Shown piece after piece: positions 1 through 11,698 of a stretch of DNA of 64,000 nt. Under the pieces are notes generated by a model. It did not search any database. It saw only the letters and a list, made by a program, of their open reading frames with translations, and was not told the origin of the DNA. Both the position numbers and the translations under genes were made by a program. The first letter of the stretch is position 1, and each line of letters starts with the position of its first letter. This stretch comes from Acanthochromis polyacanthus (lineage: Eukaryota > Chordata > Actinopteri > Pomacentridae): NCBI RefSeq assembly GCF_021347895.1, contig NC_067134.1, positions 25,692,347-25,756,346 on the forward strand, given 5' to 3'.

Positions 1-1766
1 GACAACAAATTTGTGTTTTGCATTAGTGCAAAAAAGTACACATTTAAGGAATTATCTTTTCACAAAACATTATAAACAATCTGAAAACAAAAAAGAGACA
101 AAAAATGCACAAATGAGACAAAAATGAGACACAAAACAGCCAATAAAGCAGAATACAATATGACAAAAAACACAAAAATGAGATAAACTGGCAAAAAATG
201 AGACACAAGACGGCAAAAGCGAGAAACAAAATGACCAAAAATGAGACAAACGACATGAAACACCATGGAGACAAAAAATAGACAAAAAAACTTACAAAGC
301 AACAAAAAATGCACAAATGAGACAAAAGAGACACAAAACAACTGTTAAAGCAGAATACAATATGACAAAAAACACAAAAATGAGATAAACTGGCAAAAAA
401 TGAGACACAAGACGGCAAAAGCGAGAAACAAAATGACCAAAAATGAGACAAACGACATGAAACACCATAGAGACAAAAAATAGACAAAAAAACTTACAAA
501 GCAACAAAAAAATGCACAAATGAGACAAAAGAGACACAAAACAACCGTTAAAGCAGAATACAATATGACAAAAAACACAAAAATGAGATAAACTGGCAAA
601 AAATGAGACACAAGACGGCAAAAGCGACAAACAAAATGACCAAAAATGAGACAAACGACATGAAACACCATAGAGACAAAAAATAGACAAAAAAAACTTA
701 CAAAGCAACAAAAAAATGCACAAATGAGACAAAAGAGACACAAAACAACCGTTAAAGCAGAATACAATATGACAAAAAACACAAAAATGAGATAAACTGG
801 CAAAAAATGAGACACAAGACGGCAAAAGCGACAAACAAAATGACCAAAAATGAGACAAACGACATGAAACACCATAGAGACAAAAAATAGACAAAAAAAC
901 TTACAAAGCAACAAAAAAATGCACAAATGAGACAAAAGAGACACAAAACAACCGTTAAAGCAGAATACAATATGACAAAAAACACAAAAATGAGATAAAC
1001 TGGCAAAAAATGAGACACAAGACGGCAAAAGCGACAAACAAAATGACCAAAAATGAGACAAACGACATGAAACACCATAGAGACAAAAAATAGACAAAAA
1101 AAACTTACAAAGCAACAAAAAAATGCACAAATGAGACAAAAGAGACACAAAACAACCGTTAAAGCAGAATACAATATGACAAAAAACACAAAAATGAGAT
1201 AAACTGGCAAAAAATGAGACACAAGACGGCAAAAGCGACAAACAAAATGACCAAAAATGAGACAAACGACACGAAACAAGAGACAAAGAATAGACAAAAA
1301 AGTAGCTACAAAAAATGTACATATGAGACAAAAACAAGACACAAAACACAGATTAAAGCGAAAAACAGAAGCCAGACAAAAATGAAACACAAAATGATTA
1401 AAATAAGAAACAAAGCAACAAAAATGAGACGAACGACACGAAACAAAAGAAGAGACAAAAATTAGACAAAAGTTAAAGCGACAAAACGGAAAAACGAGAC
1501 AAGAAATTACAAAAATATGAGACAAACGGCAACAGTCAGACAAAAAGCATGACAAAAATGAGAGACGAAGCAACAAAAGAACAATCTAGTATTTTACTTT
1601 ATGATCCAAACAACTTGTCACGGTCTACAGATTATTTTAAATTTATCATTTTACTAATTTACAATCTGCAGTTAATGTCTTCTCTGTAATGTTTCCACTG
1701 TGAGGGCCGGATTGGACCCTCTGGAGGGCCGCTTTTGGCCCGTGGACCGCATGTTTGACACCCCTG
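1..1766 (-). mobile_element. hAT-like non-autonomous element, left end beyond the window, interior expanded by a tandem array
   Basis: The right end reads GTTTGACACCCCTG (1753-1766). This is the inverse of the CAGGGGTGTCAAAC terminus common in fish hAT-type elements. Next to it lies the subterminal segment about a rescaled 'ggccctccagagggtccaatccgg' theme, here inverted. A second copy at 15289-15930 shares both the terminus and the GACAAAA-rich interior, which supports reading this as one element. The interior is dominated by a ~203 bp tandem repeat that the second copy lacks. No transposase is visible. The left terminus is outside the window, so the target duplication cannot be checked. Confidence 0.6.
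90..1290. repeat. ~203 bp tandem repeat array, about six copies
   Basis: The marker CTTACAAAGCAACAAAAAA recurs at about 291, 493, 697, 900 and 1104, giving spacings of 202, 204, 203 and 204 bp. Copies are nearly identical and differ mainly in A-run length and single bases such as gcgagaaac/gcgacaaac. On a smaller scale each unit is built from degenerate (A)GACAAAA words. After about 1290 the order decays into degenerate GACAAAA-rich sequence up to about 1590. The long complementary-strand reading frames across it exist because the period is close to a multiple of three; they are not genes. Confidence 0.9.
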
Positions 1767-1774
1767 ATTTAGCC

Positions 1775-2546
1775 CGTCTTTACCTGGAGCTGATTTTACT
1801 TGTGGTTTGTTGATCAGATGGTTGATTTGACTGATAAATTGATTGTCCTAATCCTATACAACGGTGATGTGGATGCCTTTGCACAGTATAGGCTTTAGAA
1901 AAATGTAAATAAGTAATTACGTGTGTTACGTACGGTTACATGTGGGTGTGACAGCGCCACAGTCATAATGGCTTCACCTTAATTAACTCTGGGAGGTTTA
2001 GGCGAGTGGCCTTGCAGCAGCCTGTGTGTGTGTTTTTGTGTGTTTGTGTGTGTTTGTACTGGCTCATACCACACCACACGAAGGCGAATGCTAATCTTTC
2101 GCTATTATTCTCCAAGACCTTGGGTGAGACGAGAGGATGGAGGTAGAGACGGGGGAGTGAGACGGCGGTGGAGAAGGCGAAGCAGAAGATGGGGAGGTTG
2201 TGAATGAAGCTTTTGTTAGTGTGTGTGTTTGTGCCAGTGTGTATCGGTAGCAGAAAAGAGCGGCGGTGGAAATTAGACATATGAGACGAGAGAGAAAAAA
2301 AAAACATCTCTCAGCAACCTCGCTGAGTGGAGAAGTCTTTAAACTGCCTTTTTTTTCTGTAAAAATCTGTTCAGTTTATTTTTATTTTTGAGTAAGCTGG
2401 AACTTTTACAGGTCGTCTGTTTGTTGGAGGGCCTTGAGCCACCAGGATGAAATGTTAACATGACTGATCGTCCCTGAACCTCCAGCTGCTCTGTGGTCAG
2501 CTGTTCAGTCACGTTTTAGGTGTTCTGCTGTCAGTGAAGCTTTAAG
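1775..2546. other. No gene recognised; GT-rich patch
   Basis: Unique-looking sequence between two hAT-like elements. It has a degenerate GT-rich stretch at about 2020-2060. The reading frame across 1963-2307 on the minus strand has no recognisable domain. Confidence 0.5.
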
Positions 2547-2735
2547 GCAGAGGTGTGAAGCTCATTTTAGTTCAGAGTCCACATTCAAGTGGGCCGGTTT
2601 TTACTATATGATCAAAACGACAAAATTCAGATTAAAAAAAAGACAAAAAACAAGACCAAATATTGCCAAAATAACACAAAACGTAAAAAAAAAAAAAATG
2701 AGACTGCACGAAATAAAACAAACAAGCAGATTCAA
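2547..2735 (+). mobile_element. Decayed fragment related to the CAGGGGTGTCAAAC hAT-like family
   Basis: It begins GCAGAGGTGTGAAGCTC, a mutated form of the family terminus. It continues through 'tactatatgatcaaaacgaca' and GACAAAA-rich sequence like the copies at 1-1766 and 15289-15930. The other terminus was not found. Confidence 0.45.
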
Positions 2736-2884
2736 TGCAAATTTGATAGTTTTAGCAGTAGAAATACTGCTAAAACCAATACTTTTATTTAGAGATTGGA
2801 GCATTTTAGTGAAGCTTTACGTGCTGCCAGGTCTGTTTGGTGCAATGGGTGTCTGGCAGTTCACACAGCAATATATCACAATAT

Positions 2885-3458
2885 TAGCCTAGCTGCGCTA
2901 GACCCATGTTCTGAAGGCACAAGGGTCTAGGACCGCTCGACAGGGATGGAGGCGTCCTAAAAGGTTGTCTTTCAAATCAGTCTGCAGCAATTGGGTAGGT
3001 ATACAACCAATCAGCGCAATGAATAGGCTGACGTAGTTCCTAGAGCGCTGGCGGATTGTGGCTAAGTCCCATTAGCTTCCCAACCAGCGGAGCCAACTGG
3101 TATATTAAGGATTTGCCATATCCCGTCGGCATAAGTCCAAATACGTCTTTCTTCTCAATGAAACACTTCAGTGCCGTCCTTTGTTTATCTTTCAAGTTGA
3201 ATTTTAGCTTCAAATCTTTAAGGGCTGTGGCCAAAGCCGAGTCGAAAGATAACTGTTTATTGTGCGCCGGTTGTTTCTGTCAGAATCGTCGCGCTTCTGT
3301 CGTCACTTAGTTACGCCCGCCTTCTGACTCTACACTTCATGGTGATTGGTCCGGTCAGTTTCAGGAGAATCCAGCCTCGAGCCTTATGGAGGATAACTAG
3401 ACCCACTCTGGCAGAGAATTAAATTCGTTGCCGTGGGTTGTCTAGCGCGGCTAGGCTA
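2885..3458. mobile_element. 574 bp TIR element with 9 bp target duplication (MULE-like), carrying a helicase fragment
   Basis: The ends are TAGCCTAGCTGCGCTAGA and its inverse TCTAGCGCGGCTAGGCTA (one mismatch). They are flanked on both sides by the identical 9 bp TCACAATAT (2876-2884 and 3459-3467). A 9 bp duplication is typical of Mutator-like elements, but no transposase is present, so the superfamily is an inference. The interior holds a minus-strand RecQ-like helicase fragment. The element is too short to be autonomous. Confidence 0.75.
3043..3279 (-). pseudogene. RecQ-like DEAD-box helicase N-terminal fragment inside the TIR element
   Basis: The frame runs from after a stop near 3280 to a stop at about 3042 and encodes about 79 residues. 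It reads LKFNLKDKQRTALKCFIEKK (Q-motif-like region), then DVFGLMPTGYGKSLIYQLAP. PTGYGKS is a Walker A / helicase motif I (GxGKS) with the RecQ-style 'SLIYQLAP' follow-on. The frame ends soon after motif I, so motifs Ia-VI, including the DEAH Walker B box, are missing. No ATG precedes the motif in frame (the first start-like codon is TTG), so this is a fragment and not a working gene. It could be the remnant of an autonomous element's accessory helicase or a captured host exon. Confidence 0.65.
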
Positions 3459-3605
3459 TCACAATATATTCTCCTGATTTATCTGACACTTTCAATATGA
3501 ACACTCAATATCCTTGAATAAAAGATTTAGAGACTTTTATTCAGGCATTTCTTCATTAAAATGACATCAAAGTGTGTGATTTAATTCATTTTTAGGGCAA
3601 AAACA

Positions 3606-4423
3606 TTAACTCATTGGCTGCCAGCTGTTTTCAGAGCAAAGAGCCCCCTACTGCCAGAGTTTTTAAGAATTTTGAGAGATTTTTCAAGATCTACAGAATA
3701 TCAAGTTTTAAGACTACATAAACATTGAAACTATCGAAAGAAAGTGTAGATTCTCTTCTTTCATCAGGAAAAGAAGTTTGTTTCTAGCATTTTCGGTTCT
3801 AAAGTTATTGGCAGCAGAACATAGGGTAGTTTCAGCAAAAACACCTGTTTTTGACCAAAAAACAGAGATAACGAGCTTTTTCTGCAGAGAGGCACATCAA
3901 TCACTTTGATGTCAATATTTTTTGGTTTAGTGACATCCCACACAACTGAACAGTTGTTTACTTATATGAAACAACAAAAACAACTCGGGAAAAAGTATTT
4001 TGAGGTCAACTTTTTAACCTTTTGTTAGCTAAATCATTTATTTACAAACAAACAACACAAGTCAACATTTTGGTTCAGAACAATACATCTTACAAAATAT
4101 AAACAATCTATTTTTAGGTGTGTGTGTATGTGTGCTCGCTCTAAACTCATCAGACTCGGCTTCGTCAGATGAGCTCAAGAGAGCGGTGGTGGCGAAATCG
4201 AAAACTAGCGCGGCTTTGATCGCCAGCGGCTGTTGGCAACAGCACTTTTTGCTGTTGCCCCACCATGGTCACTGTCTTTGTCATTCTTTTGGCCCACCGC
4301 AACACTCTCACGTTCCAAAACTCCAGGATTTTCACCGACAGGCTCCGAGAGACTATCCTGCAGCCCCCCCAGTCAAAAAACATGATTGACGTCTATAGAC
4401 GTCATTGGCAGCGAATGAGTTAA
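3606..4423. mobile_element. Non-autonomous piggyBac-like (TTAA) element
   Basis: Both ends are TTAA followed by an inverted repeat: TTAACTCATTGGCTGCCA at left, and TGGCAGCGAATGAGTTAA at right (one mismatch). Just inside the right end is the perfect 16 bp palindrome GACGTCTATAGACGTC (about 4389-4404). TTAA targets with such termini are characteristic of piggyBac-type elements. No transposase is readable in 818 bp. Confidence 0.7.
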
Positions 4424-4440
4424 ACAGCTGGCGGTTGTAG

Positions 4441-4870
4441 CAGGGTTCTCCCCAGCGCATTTCATCGTAATGGGCCGTTACGCTGTCAGTTTAAAAGATA
4501 ACGCTGTGATTAGGGCCGCTACGCTGTTTTTTTGACAGATAACGCCATGTGCGTTTCTTTTTATCGACTGGGTGCCTATCTAGGTTAATTTATGTCTCCC
4601 CACCTCAGCCGTACTTTCCTGTCCATTGACCCGTTCCCGTCTAAAATTAAGAGTCGCTTCCAATCTCGGGGTTACAATGAGCATGTCTCGGTTGTTTCCG
4701 TGATGCCATGTATGGTGAACAGTGACCTAAATCATGAGCATTTGGAGCATCTGCGTGACGCTCATTGGCTGACATCTGGGCCGGCCGCTCGCAAGATTTA
4801 ATGAAGGCTATTGCGTGTGCGTGTGGGAGGACCTGCCGTTACGCTGTAAAAAATCCTGGTGAGAACCCTG
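4441..4870. mobile_element. 430 bp hAT-like MITE
   Basis: It is bounded by the exact 10 bp inverted repeat CAGGGTTCTC / GAGAACCCTG. Several internal copies of 'ttacgctgt' occur in both halves. Flanks 'gttgtag' and 'tgtagcc' suggest an eroded ~8 bp target duplication. It sits 17 bp after the TTAA element. Confidence 0.6.
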
Positions 4871-6033
4871 TGTAGCCTCTAAAATGTGACTTTCCTTAAT
4901 TTTTCTTCTCAAATTATTAAAGTAAATCTTTGGCTTTTGGACTGTTCAGCCATTTGATGTAACTAATGTACTGTTTATTGTACCGTTTGAGGTGTAATTA
5001 TAAAAATATACAAAATGTACAGGTCTTAATTAACAGCAGCATCTCTTACTGACAAAAACGCAGAACCAACGTCTCTGCTGATGTATAAAGACAGAAATTC
5101 TGACCCCAAGGGTTTCTTTAACTAAGGTTTTGTGTTTGAACGAGGAAGAATTAATAATCTCCACTTTGCAAGAATTGGTGTTTCTTCTCCTTTTTTTATT
5201 CTTTGCTTTTGATCTAACTAAAGTTAACTGAAGTAAGCACGTCTTCTGTTCAAGGCTGATGGCAGGTGAACAGCAGACAACGGCGTCTCTTCTATAGTCT
5301 CACCTCTGCTGTTTGAAGCACTTTTCATTGACAGCGTGAAAAGGAATGTTGTAATTGATAAAACTTTGAGAGAAGTTCAAGAAACTAAACACGATCAAGT
5401 TCCACTGAGACAGATTCGATCCAAGCTGTTTAAAAAGTGTTTGTCAAAGTTGTGTCCTTCATTCTTTTAGTCGTTAAGAAGTTGTATTCAGCCCAACAAG
5501 TTCAAGTCGTTTACTGAACTTTAGAAATGAGTGATTAATCGTCTGTCTACTTCTGTTTATGTTTTCCAGGACACACGGCAGCCCGATCAGACTAAAAAAA
5601 CAATCAACAGCTGCAGGATTTCTCATTGTCACAGGAAAAATGGTGAGTAGTCTGCTGGGTTTAATCTGTGTTTTATAGATTAATTTGATTACGTTAAAAC
5701 AGGCTATGACAGGAGCTGCGATAGTGACGTGTTTGATTGATTTTTTTCCAAATGTTAAAATGTCTTCCAGTGCTGTAGAAGACGATAGGTGACTAATGAT
5801 CCATACAGATTCTCTCTGGATGCACACGAAGCATGGATTAAATGTTAGGCATCGTAGTGAAAGTTAAGTTACATAGATAGATATATAGATCTACTTACAC
5901 ACACATTATAACGTGAATTAACATGAAGAAAGACAAGTTGAATTTCAACAGTCTTACGCCTCAGTTGATCGTTTACAAATCACAGTTTGTCTCCAGAGGA
6001 ACACAACGTTTCATCACAGCCATCTGGAACTGA
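4871..6033. other. No gene recognised; one possible non-coding exon
   Basis: AT-rich unique sequence without a recognisable protein domain. The only gene-like signal is a splice-site pair bounding about 73 bp at 5570-5642, listed separately. Confidence 0.45.
5570..5642 (+). other. Possible non-coding exon (splice sites only)
   Basis: A pyrimidine-rich tract ends in TTTTCCAG directly before 5570, and AAAAATG|GTGAGT follows at 5643; both match splice consensus well. No partner exon or coding potential is visible. If real, it could belong to a lncRNA running in the same direction as sox1; a chance splice-site pair is equally possible. Confidence 0.2.
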
Positions 6034-6219
6034 ACAATCCAGTATTTTACTTTATGATCAAAACAACTTGTCAAGCTCTCGAAATTATTTAAAATTTGCA
6101 GTTTTGCAAAACAGTTAATGTCTCTTGTGTAATTCTGACGCTTTGCAAAGTCGTCCCGCGGGCCGAAATGGACCGTGTGGTCGGCCGGTTTTGGATCTTG
6201 GTCATGTTGGACACCCCTG
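6034..6219 (-). mobile_element. 5'-truncated copy of the CAGGGGTGTCAAAC hAT-like family
   Basis: It shares 'ccagtattttactttatgat' and 'aacttgtca' with 1590-1620 of the first copy, then the subterminal segment. It ends TTGGACACCCCTG, one base off the family terminus. Only the terminal ~186 bp are present. Confidence 0.6.
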
Positions 6220-8686
6220 GTAGAAAATAATCCGAGTAGATTAGATGCGGTGGTGATGTTCTAATTGCATACATAGTCTGTACTACTGAAGTAGAGCTAG
6301 AAGTAAAGTTTGGTTTGAACACCTGAGCTGTTGATAACGTTAACATGGTTGAATTTAAAGACAGAGCTGAACTCCAGCTAAAAACATTGTTGTATATCTT
6401 TGGTTGCTTGGTTCTGTTCTTTACGAAAATGATTATTACATTTTTTAGAAATCTCTTTCAACTTCCCCAAGGCTAATACTTGGGGGGATGTGCGTATATC
6501 AGGAGCTTTCAATGAGAAACACTTGAGCTGCAGATTCTACACAGAAGAAAATCTATAATGTTTAACACCAAGTTCCCACACACACACAGAAGTAACTTTC
6601 GAAGGTCTATGATATTTTTTTTGCAATCTTTCCTATTGTCCAAAAACTCTCATAAAAGAATTAAATCCAACAATGAATGTGACCTTCTGCTAACAAGTAA
6701 AGCCTGATAGAATACATTTCTGTGCAGCTCCACATTTTGTTCAGATCTTTCAGAAAAGACCTCGGTGACCTACGCTGTTGCACTTGGCGGCGTGTTCATT
6801 CAATGCGACGTCTCGTTAGTTAATTATAAATCCCTCATAGACTATTCTGCTGTGCCGAGCTACTCGAGAAACAACGGTGTGTTAATCCACAGCTAAAATC
6901 CACCGCTCTGTGCTGTTTGAGTGGCATCTGATGAGGACGACAGTGCTCAGCTGTTTTCGGAAATTACTGCCCCCTTTTTCACAAAAGAAACTATGTATTT
7001 GGGGTCTGTTTGTAGAGACGTAGATCTGTATGTTTGGGTGTCAAACAACAGGAAAAATCTAGAATAGGGACAGACTATCAGCTGGGCCAATCCTCTGCAT
7101 TTGTCTGATCATACAGGAGGTCCTCTACTTGCGTCTGAGTTCTGTTCCTACAGATTGATGTAAATCGATTTTCGCCCTAACTTGTAACTCCGAAGAAAAT
7201 GTAAACAAAGCCGTTACGTCCATCAAGATATTGATCAGTTCTTCATAAAAGTCATGAATAACGACTTTCATGCACGTATGAGTCATTTTACAAGAAGTTA
7301 GCAGAATATGTTGCACTGTTTTTACAACTTGATCCAATAATGTCGATGTTCGTCTGTGTTTCTTCCTGTTCAGAGCACTTTATTAAATCTAATTCCACTT
7401 CCATGGTGTGTTGCCCTGAAGGTAGAATTATCGACTGACAGTCGTTACTTCCTTGTAAATGCCACAGAGGCAAAGTCATAAGTAATTAACTTTAACTTTT
7501 GGACTGACTGGTGAAGTTAAAAGGATTTATTTTCGTGTGTTTATGTAGTTTTATTCTGTTTTTGTTGCAGTTTTCTCTTTGTAATGTGAACCAAGAGACA
7601 CAGTAAAGAAGTCAAGTTTGCAACGACTCACGATTCATTTTGCAAGCATGAGGTTGACTAGTTACACAGCCGCAGCTTTTACCATCAGAAAAGTCTGACT
7701 TACGCTTAGGACAAAACGTTAGCGAATGTAGCACAATCAAAGGTGGCGTACAACCAGAGAATGTAAACAAAGCAGTCTTATAGCGCCACATGAAGTTGTA
7801 TTGATCCGCTCCGCTCTACTTCCACGTAATGACAAAACGCCGTAGGTCGAGGACGTCGTAAACCGAGGACCCCCTGCAGCTGTTTTTTTGTTTTGATTTT
7901 AAATTTTCATTCACTAAATTATAATCAGCAAATCAAGATAAACAGTGACTTCATTTGTTGGCTCTCTCGTTAATATTATGTAGTTGTATGGCTGGTGCAA
8001 CAACGCATTTTAAAATAACGAATCACACCATTCATTAAGATGCTAAGGTATTTTTATTAAATAGAGCAAGATGGAGCAGCTCCAGCGTGGGGGAACGATT
8101 AAGGCTTTAGGGACCCTACGAATGATTGAGGAAAGAGAGACAGAAGAGGAAGGTCCTGCCTCTGAACTTTAGCAGATTTATCGTGATATTAAACAGGAAA
8201 GAATCCCAGCACAGAGCCACTGAAGCAGTGCCAGGACCGTGTGTGATTTTATGCTCCTAAAAATCCGCTTATGTTGTCTGTCAGAGTGAAAGAAGCATAA
8301 TGGACATCTTATCAGAGCAGAGTGACAGTATGTGCAGCTACATGCGATGTGTGTGTGGACTGGAGTAGACTGCTGACAGCACAGTGATGAGATGATAATG
8401 TATGTTCTTCATGCTGGTGAACGACAGAATGATGGACGCCGACGTTTCTCGCTCTTATCCTGATCATCTGTCCGGCTGGACCGACTGAGCGGCGATGCTC
8501 TGCAGTCTTCACCCATAAATTCACCCAGTTAACCTGAATACACCTGCCTGACACGCATATAGAGACAGGGATGTGGAGGAATGGATGATGAGGGCGTTGC
8601 TGAGGGTTATGATGACTTGAAACAACATGTCAGACTTTCTTCATCATTTCTTTAATCATTAAAGCAACATTTCCGTTCAAGGTTTA
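6220..8686. other. Intergenic, nothing recognised
   Basis: Unique AT-rich sequence. The short reading frames here show no domain, and no RNA gene or clear repeat terminus was seen. Confidence 0.45.
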
Positions 8687-9590
8687 TACATTAGTGCTCA
8701 AAAGTTTGGGGTCATCCACACAATTTCATGTTTTCCATGAAAGCACACTTTTATTCATGTGCTAACATAACTGCACAAAGGTTTTCTAATCATCAATGAA
8801 CCTTAAAGCACCATTAGTTAACACAGTGTAGCATTAGAACACAGGAGTAATGGTTGCTGGTAGGGCTGGCCCGAATAGTGGTTTCTGGCCTCCGGATATT
8901 CGGGCCCTATTAAAGACGAATATTCGAATATTTGTTCCACCCCGTAACGTCGGCGGGTGGGCGGGGGAGGGAGGGGACAGCCCGAACACTCGGATCCATT
9001 CGTCTGGTCTCCCGGACGCAAATTTTGCACACTGCCTTCGTTTTGTCTCCAGTTTAACTGAAGAATTCCCAAACAGTGGAGGTCTTCAGCATCTTGTCTT
9101 GTGTTTATACAACAAAGTGAAGCGTGACGTCAGAGTCGGCAGCCACTCGGACATTCGGGTGGTGGTAAGAAACAGGAATGGATGAGCCGAGATGAGCCGA
9201 ACACGACGGGATGAGCCGAAGTTGGCCGAAGGCGAAGGGGAGAGACGAGCTCCGAATATTTTCGTCTGGGGGGAGGAGGGGGTGATCACATAGATATACG
9301 TGTATATGTTTATGTGATTACAGGACGAGATGAGCTGATGTGGGCCTAAGGCGGAGGGAAGACAGTAACGGGGCGAATATTCGTTCCCCCGGTAACGTCC
9401 GACCGGGGGGGGGATTCGGATACCAAACTTAATATCCGGATACCGCCATAGCGAACGGGTCTAGCCCTAGTTGCTGGAAATGTTCCTCTGTACCCCTATG
9501 GAGATATTCCAATAAACATTTCCAGCTAGAATACTCATTTACCACATTAATAACGTCTAGACTGGATTTCTGATTCGTGTAATGTTGTCT
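8687..9590 (+). mobile_element. Tc1/mariner-type MITE, split by an hAT-like insertion
   Basis: The left part (8687-8860) begins with 'tagtgctcaaaagtttgggg', a terminus I recognise from an abundant fish Tc1/mariner-derived repeat. The right part resumes at 9470 ('gttgctggaaatgttcctct') and runs to about 9590, where similarity to the expected right end fades. The two halves join cleanly once the 609 bp insert and one target copy are removed. Confidence 0.6.
8861..9469. mobile_element. 609 bp hAT-like element nested in the MITE
   Basis: The ends TAGGGCTGGCCCG and CGGGTCTAGCCCTA are an imperfect inverted repeat. They are flanked by the perfect 8 bp duplication GTTGCTGG (8853-8860 and 9470-9477). 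Eight-base duplications are diagnostic of hAT-type integration. The interior is GC-rich with repeated 'gaatattcg' words and the 'gatgagccga' word several times around 9182-9220. No transposase is visible. Confidence 0.8.
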
Positions 9591-9954
9591 GCTAGTATAG
9601 AATAGCGTTACTCATTAACCGGTTGGTGGAATCCTCACGTATTAGTATGCTGATTTTTCGAGTTTGTCGTCCTCATCCTCTCTCTGATAAGGGCTTTCTT
9701 TGCTTTGTAGATCATATTTTCTGCGTTGTTTATTGGGATGGGGTTTCTGATGTCCTCGTCTCTCCATCGGAGGTTGAATTCAAGTTAGTTCTTGTATTGT
9801 GCTCTCTTTTTTTTTCTCTCCAGTTTTTGCAATCGGCAGAATATTCCGACATACTTATTTCCAAACCTTCCACGTAGCAGATGGATGATGTTCATTTTGT
9901 CGTGTTTCTTGCCACTGTCGCCTTAGGGCTGCTCTGGTGGTTCAGGAATATGGG
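9591..9954. other. Intergenic, nothing recognised
   Basis: Unique sequence. A small plus-strand frame (9623-9877) shows no domain. Confidence 0.4.
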
Positions 9955-10018
9955 TTCTGTAAAGCGTCTTGAGACAATTTGACCTGTAATTGGCGCTAAA
10001 TAAATCTAATTGAATTAT
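9955..10018 (+). mobile_element. 3' tail of an L2/CR1-type LINE (or LINE-tailed SINE)
   Basis: The text 'gtaaagcgtcttgagacaa', followed by 'ggcgctaaataaat' and 'ctaattgaatt', is the characteristic 3' end of fish L2-type retroposons with the start of an ATTGAATT tail. Nothing of the body is left upstream. Confidence 0.55.
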
Positions 10019-10456
10019 TTAATGCTATGGGTTTTTATGGGACTGTGGCAAATAGAGGTACACTCAGTAATTTATCGGATACAACCACGGACTGCTGCAA
10101 TCTTTAAACTCAGGCTAACGATCTTTATCTACTAGTATAACCGTAACGCATCATCTGAACACCATGACATACCGTACAACATTTTTCCAAATTATTCTGG
10201 TGCTGTCTGCCTGTTAGCTTGATGCTTCTTTTTTATCCAAAGCCGAACACGTCGCAAAAATACCACTTTTTTTTTTTTATTGCAAGAAGAGCTCTGGAGT
10301 GTTATTTTAAGTAGCATTAGCAGCCAGAAATAAGTGCAGAAAATGTCACTAAATAGCACTTACATGCTTTATAAATAGTTCTGTATAGGTTTCCTGACAC
10401 ATGAAGTTCCACTGCCAGACTTTTCCTTTCTGCTACCTTCTATGCTGACCAGTTGT

Positions 10457-10459
<3 letters not shown>
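10019..10459. other. Intergenic, nothing recognised
   Basis: Unique AT-rich sequence with short homopolymers only. Confidence 0.4.

Positions 10460-10536
<77 letters not shown>
10460..10536. repeat. (CT)n microsatellite
   Basis: Uninterrupted CT dinucleotides over about 77 bp. Confidence 0.97.
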
Positions 10537-10538
<2 letters not shown>

Positions 10539-11698
10539 GCTTTATCTATGTCAAACGAACAAAAAGAACCAATGGGAAACTGCTGATGCTGTTCAGGTTG
10601 CAGCAAACAAACTGGATCCAGAGCTGTCCACCAGCCTCCCATGTTATCTTTCACCGCTCTCTGGATAAATTTTGACATGTACGTCTAATGTCAGCCTTAT
10701 AACACTTATCAGAACATTAAAATAGCAGAGAAGTGGTGAAAATTAGGCTAATGTCAAAGCAAAAGGTGGAACCGTGTGTGTGAATGAATGAAACCCTCAC
10801 TGTTCCGACCAAGTGTGTGCTTATTGGTGGCTTACTGCTGGTAATGAGAGCTGCTTGGCGCGCTGCTGTTTGCTTAGGTGCTCGTGTATTTGCCACTATT
10901 TGTTCAGCTTTTGTTCTGCAGGCGAAGCTTCTTCCTCAAGGTTGCCTCATGGCAGCCAGCGGACGAGTATAATAGTGTCGTATGTGTTTGCCTGGAGGAA
11001 TAGAATCTAGAGTAAACACACGTGTCCGTCTCTTTCCAGGTGGAGTCGGATGAATGAGTGCGGGGACACTGACAAGCCGGCCACAGGGTTGTGTGATAGT
11101 TTAAGTTGTGCATTTCTATTGTTTATTTCCTCTGCAGCAGTTGTTGGTTGAAGTTATCTCACATTTTTCTGTCTTGACCCGTCAGATTTCATTGTTTCTT
11201 GCAGGGCTTAAAGGTATTTGTTTGCTTGACGGTCTGAAAAACGGAACACAAATGCGGAGAAGTTAAAATCTGTAGACAGTTTAGGTCAAAGAGCACGTAC
11301 AGCTGTGTTGTTTTTAAGTATCCCGCTACATAGACTATAACAAAAAAATGATCTTTTTGCCTTGATAATGATCGCTTGTGCAGATGTTGTACAGCTGAAA
11401 GCCTTAAACCCTCTAATCTCCAATAAGTTTACTCACTGTGGCATAGTTTTGACTGCAGTATGAAGTTCTGAACCTCTATAGAAACAGTGCAGGATGACAC
11501 GGGTATAATGCCATGAAGAAAGAAAAGGTGAAAGTTTAATTTATTTGATTATTTATTTTACAAAGCTTGGGGGGGGGGGGGGGGGGGGTCTGGAATCAGC
11601 ACACAAGTACTGGAAAGAAATGTTTTTGTTGGGTTTTTTCCCGCATATCTTTAAAAGTAGACATGAGAATAGAGTGATTTTAATTAAATATGATGATT
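10537..11698. other. Intergenic; 20-base poly-G run
   Basis: Unique sequence without a recognisable gene. A G homopolymer of about 20 bases lies at 11569-11588. Confidence 0.5.

Noticed and set aside
90..1290. CRISPR-like array
   Set aside because: Whole units are identical with no unique spacers, and the setting is a vertebrate transposon.
44..1576. Long hydrophobic minus-strand reading frames (up to 334 codons) rich in Cys/Phe/Leu
   Set aside because: They lie on the complement of a ~203 bp A-rich tandem array; near-multiple-of-three period keeps frames open. No domain, no start context, different frames repeat the same text.
3040..3234. Functional helicase gene
   Set aside because: Only motif I region present, no ATG, ends within the transposon; a fragment.
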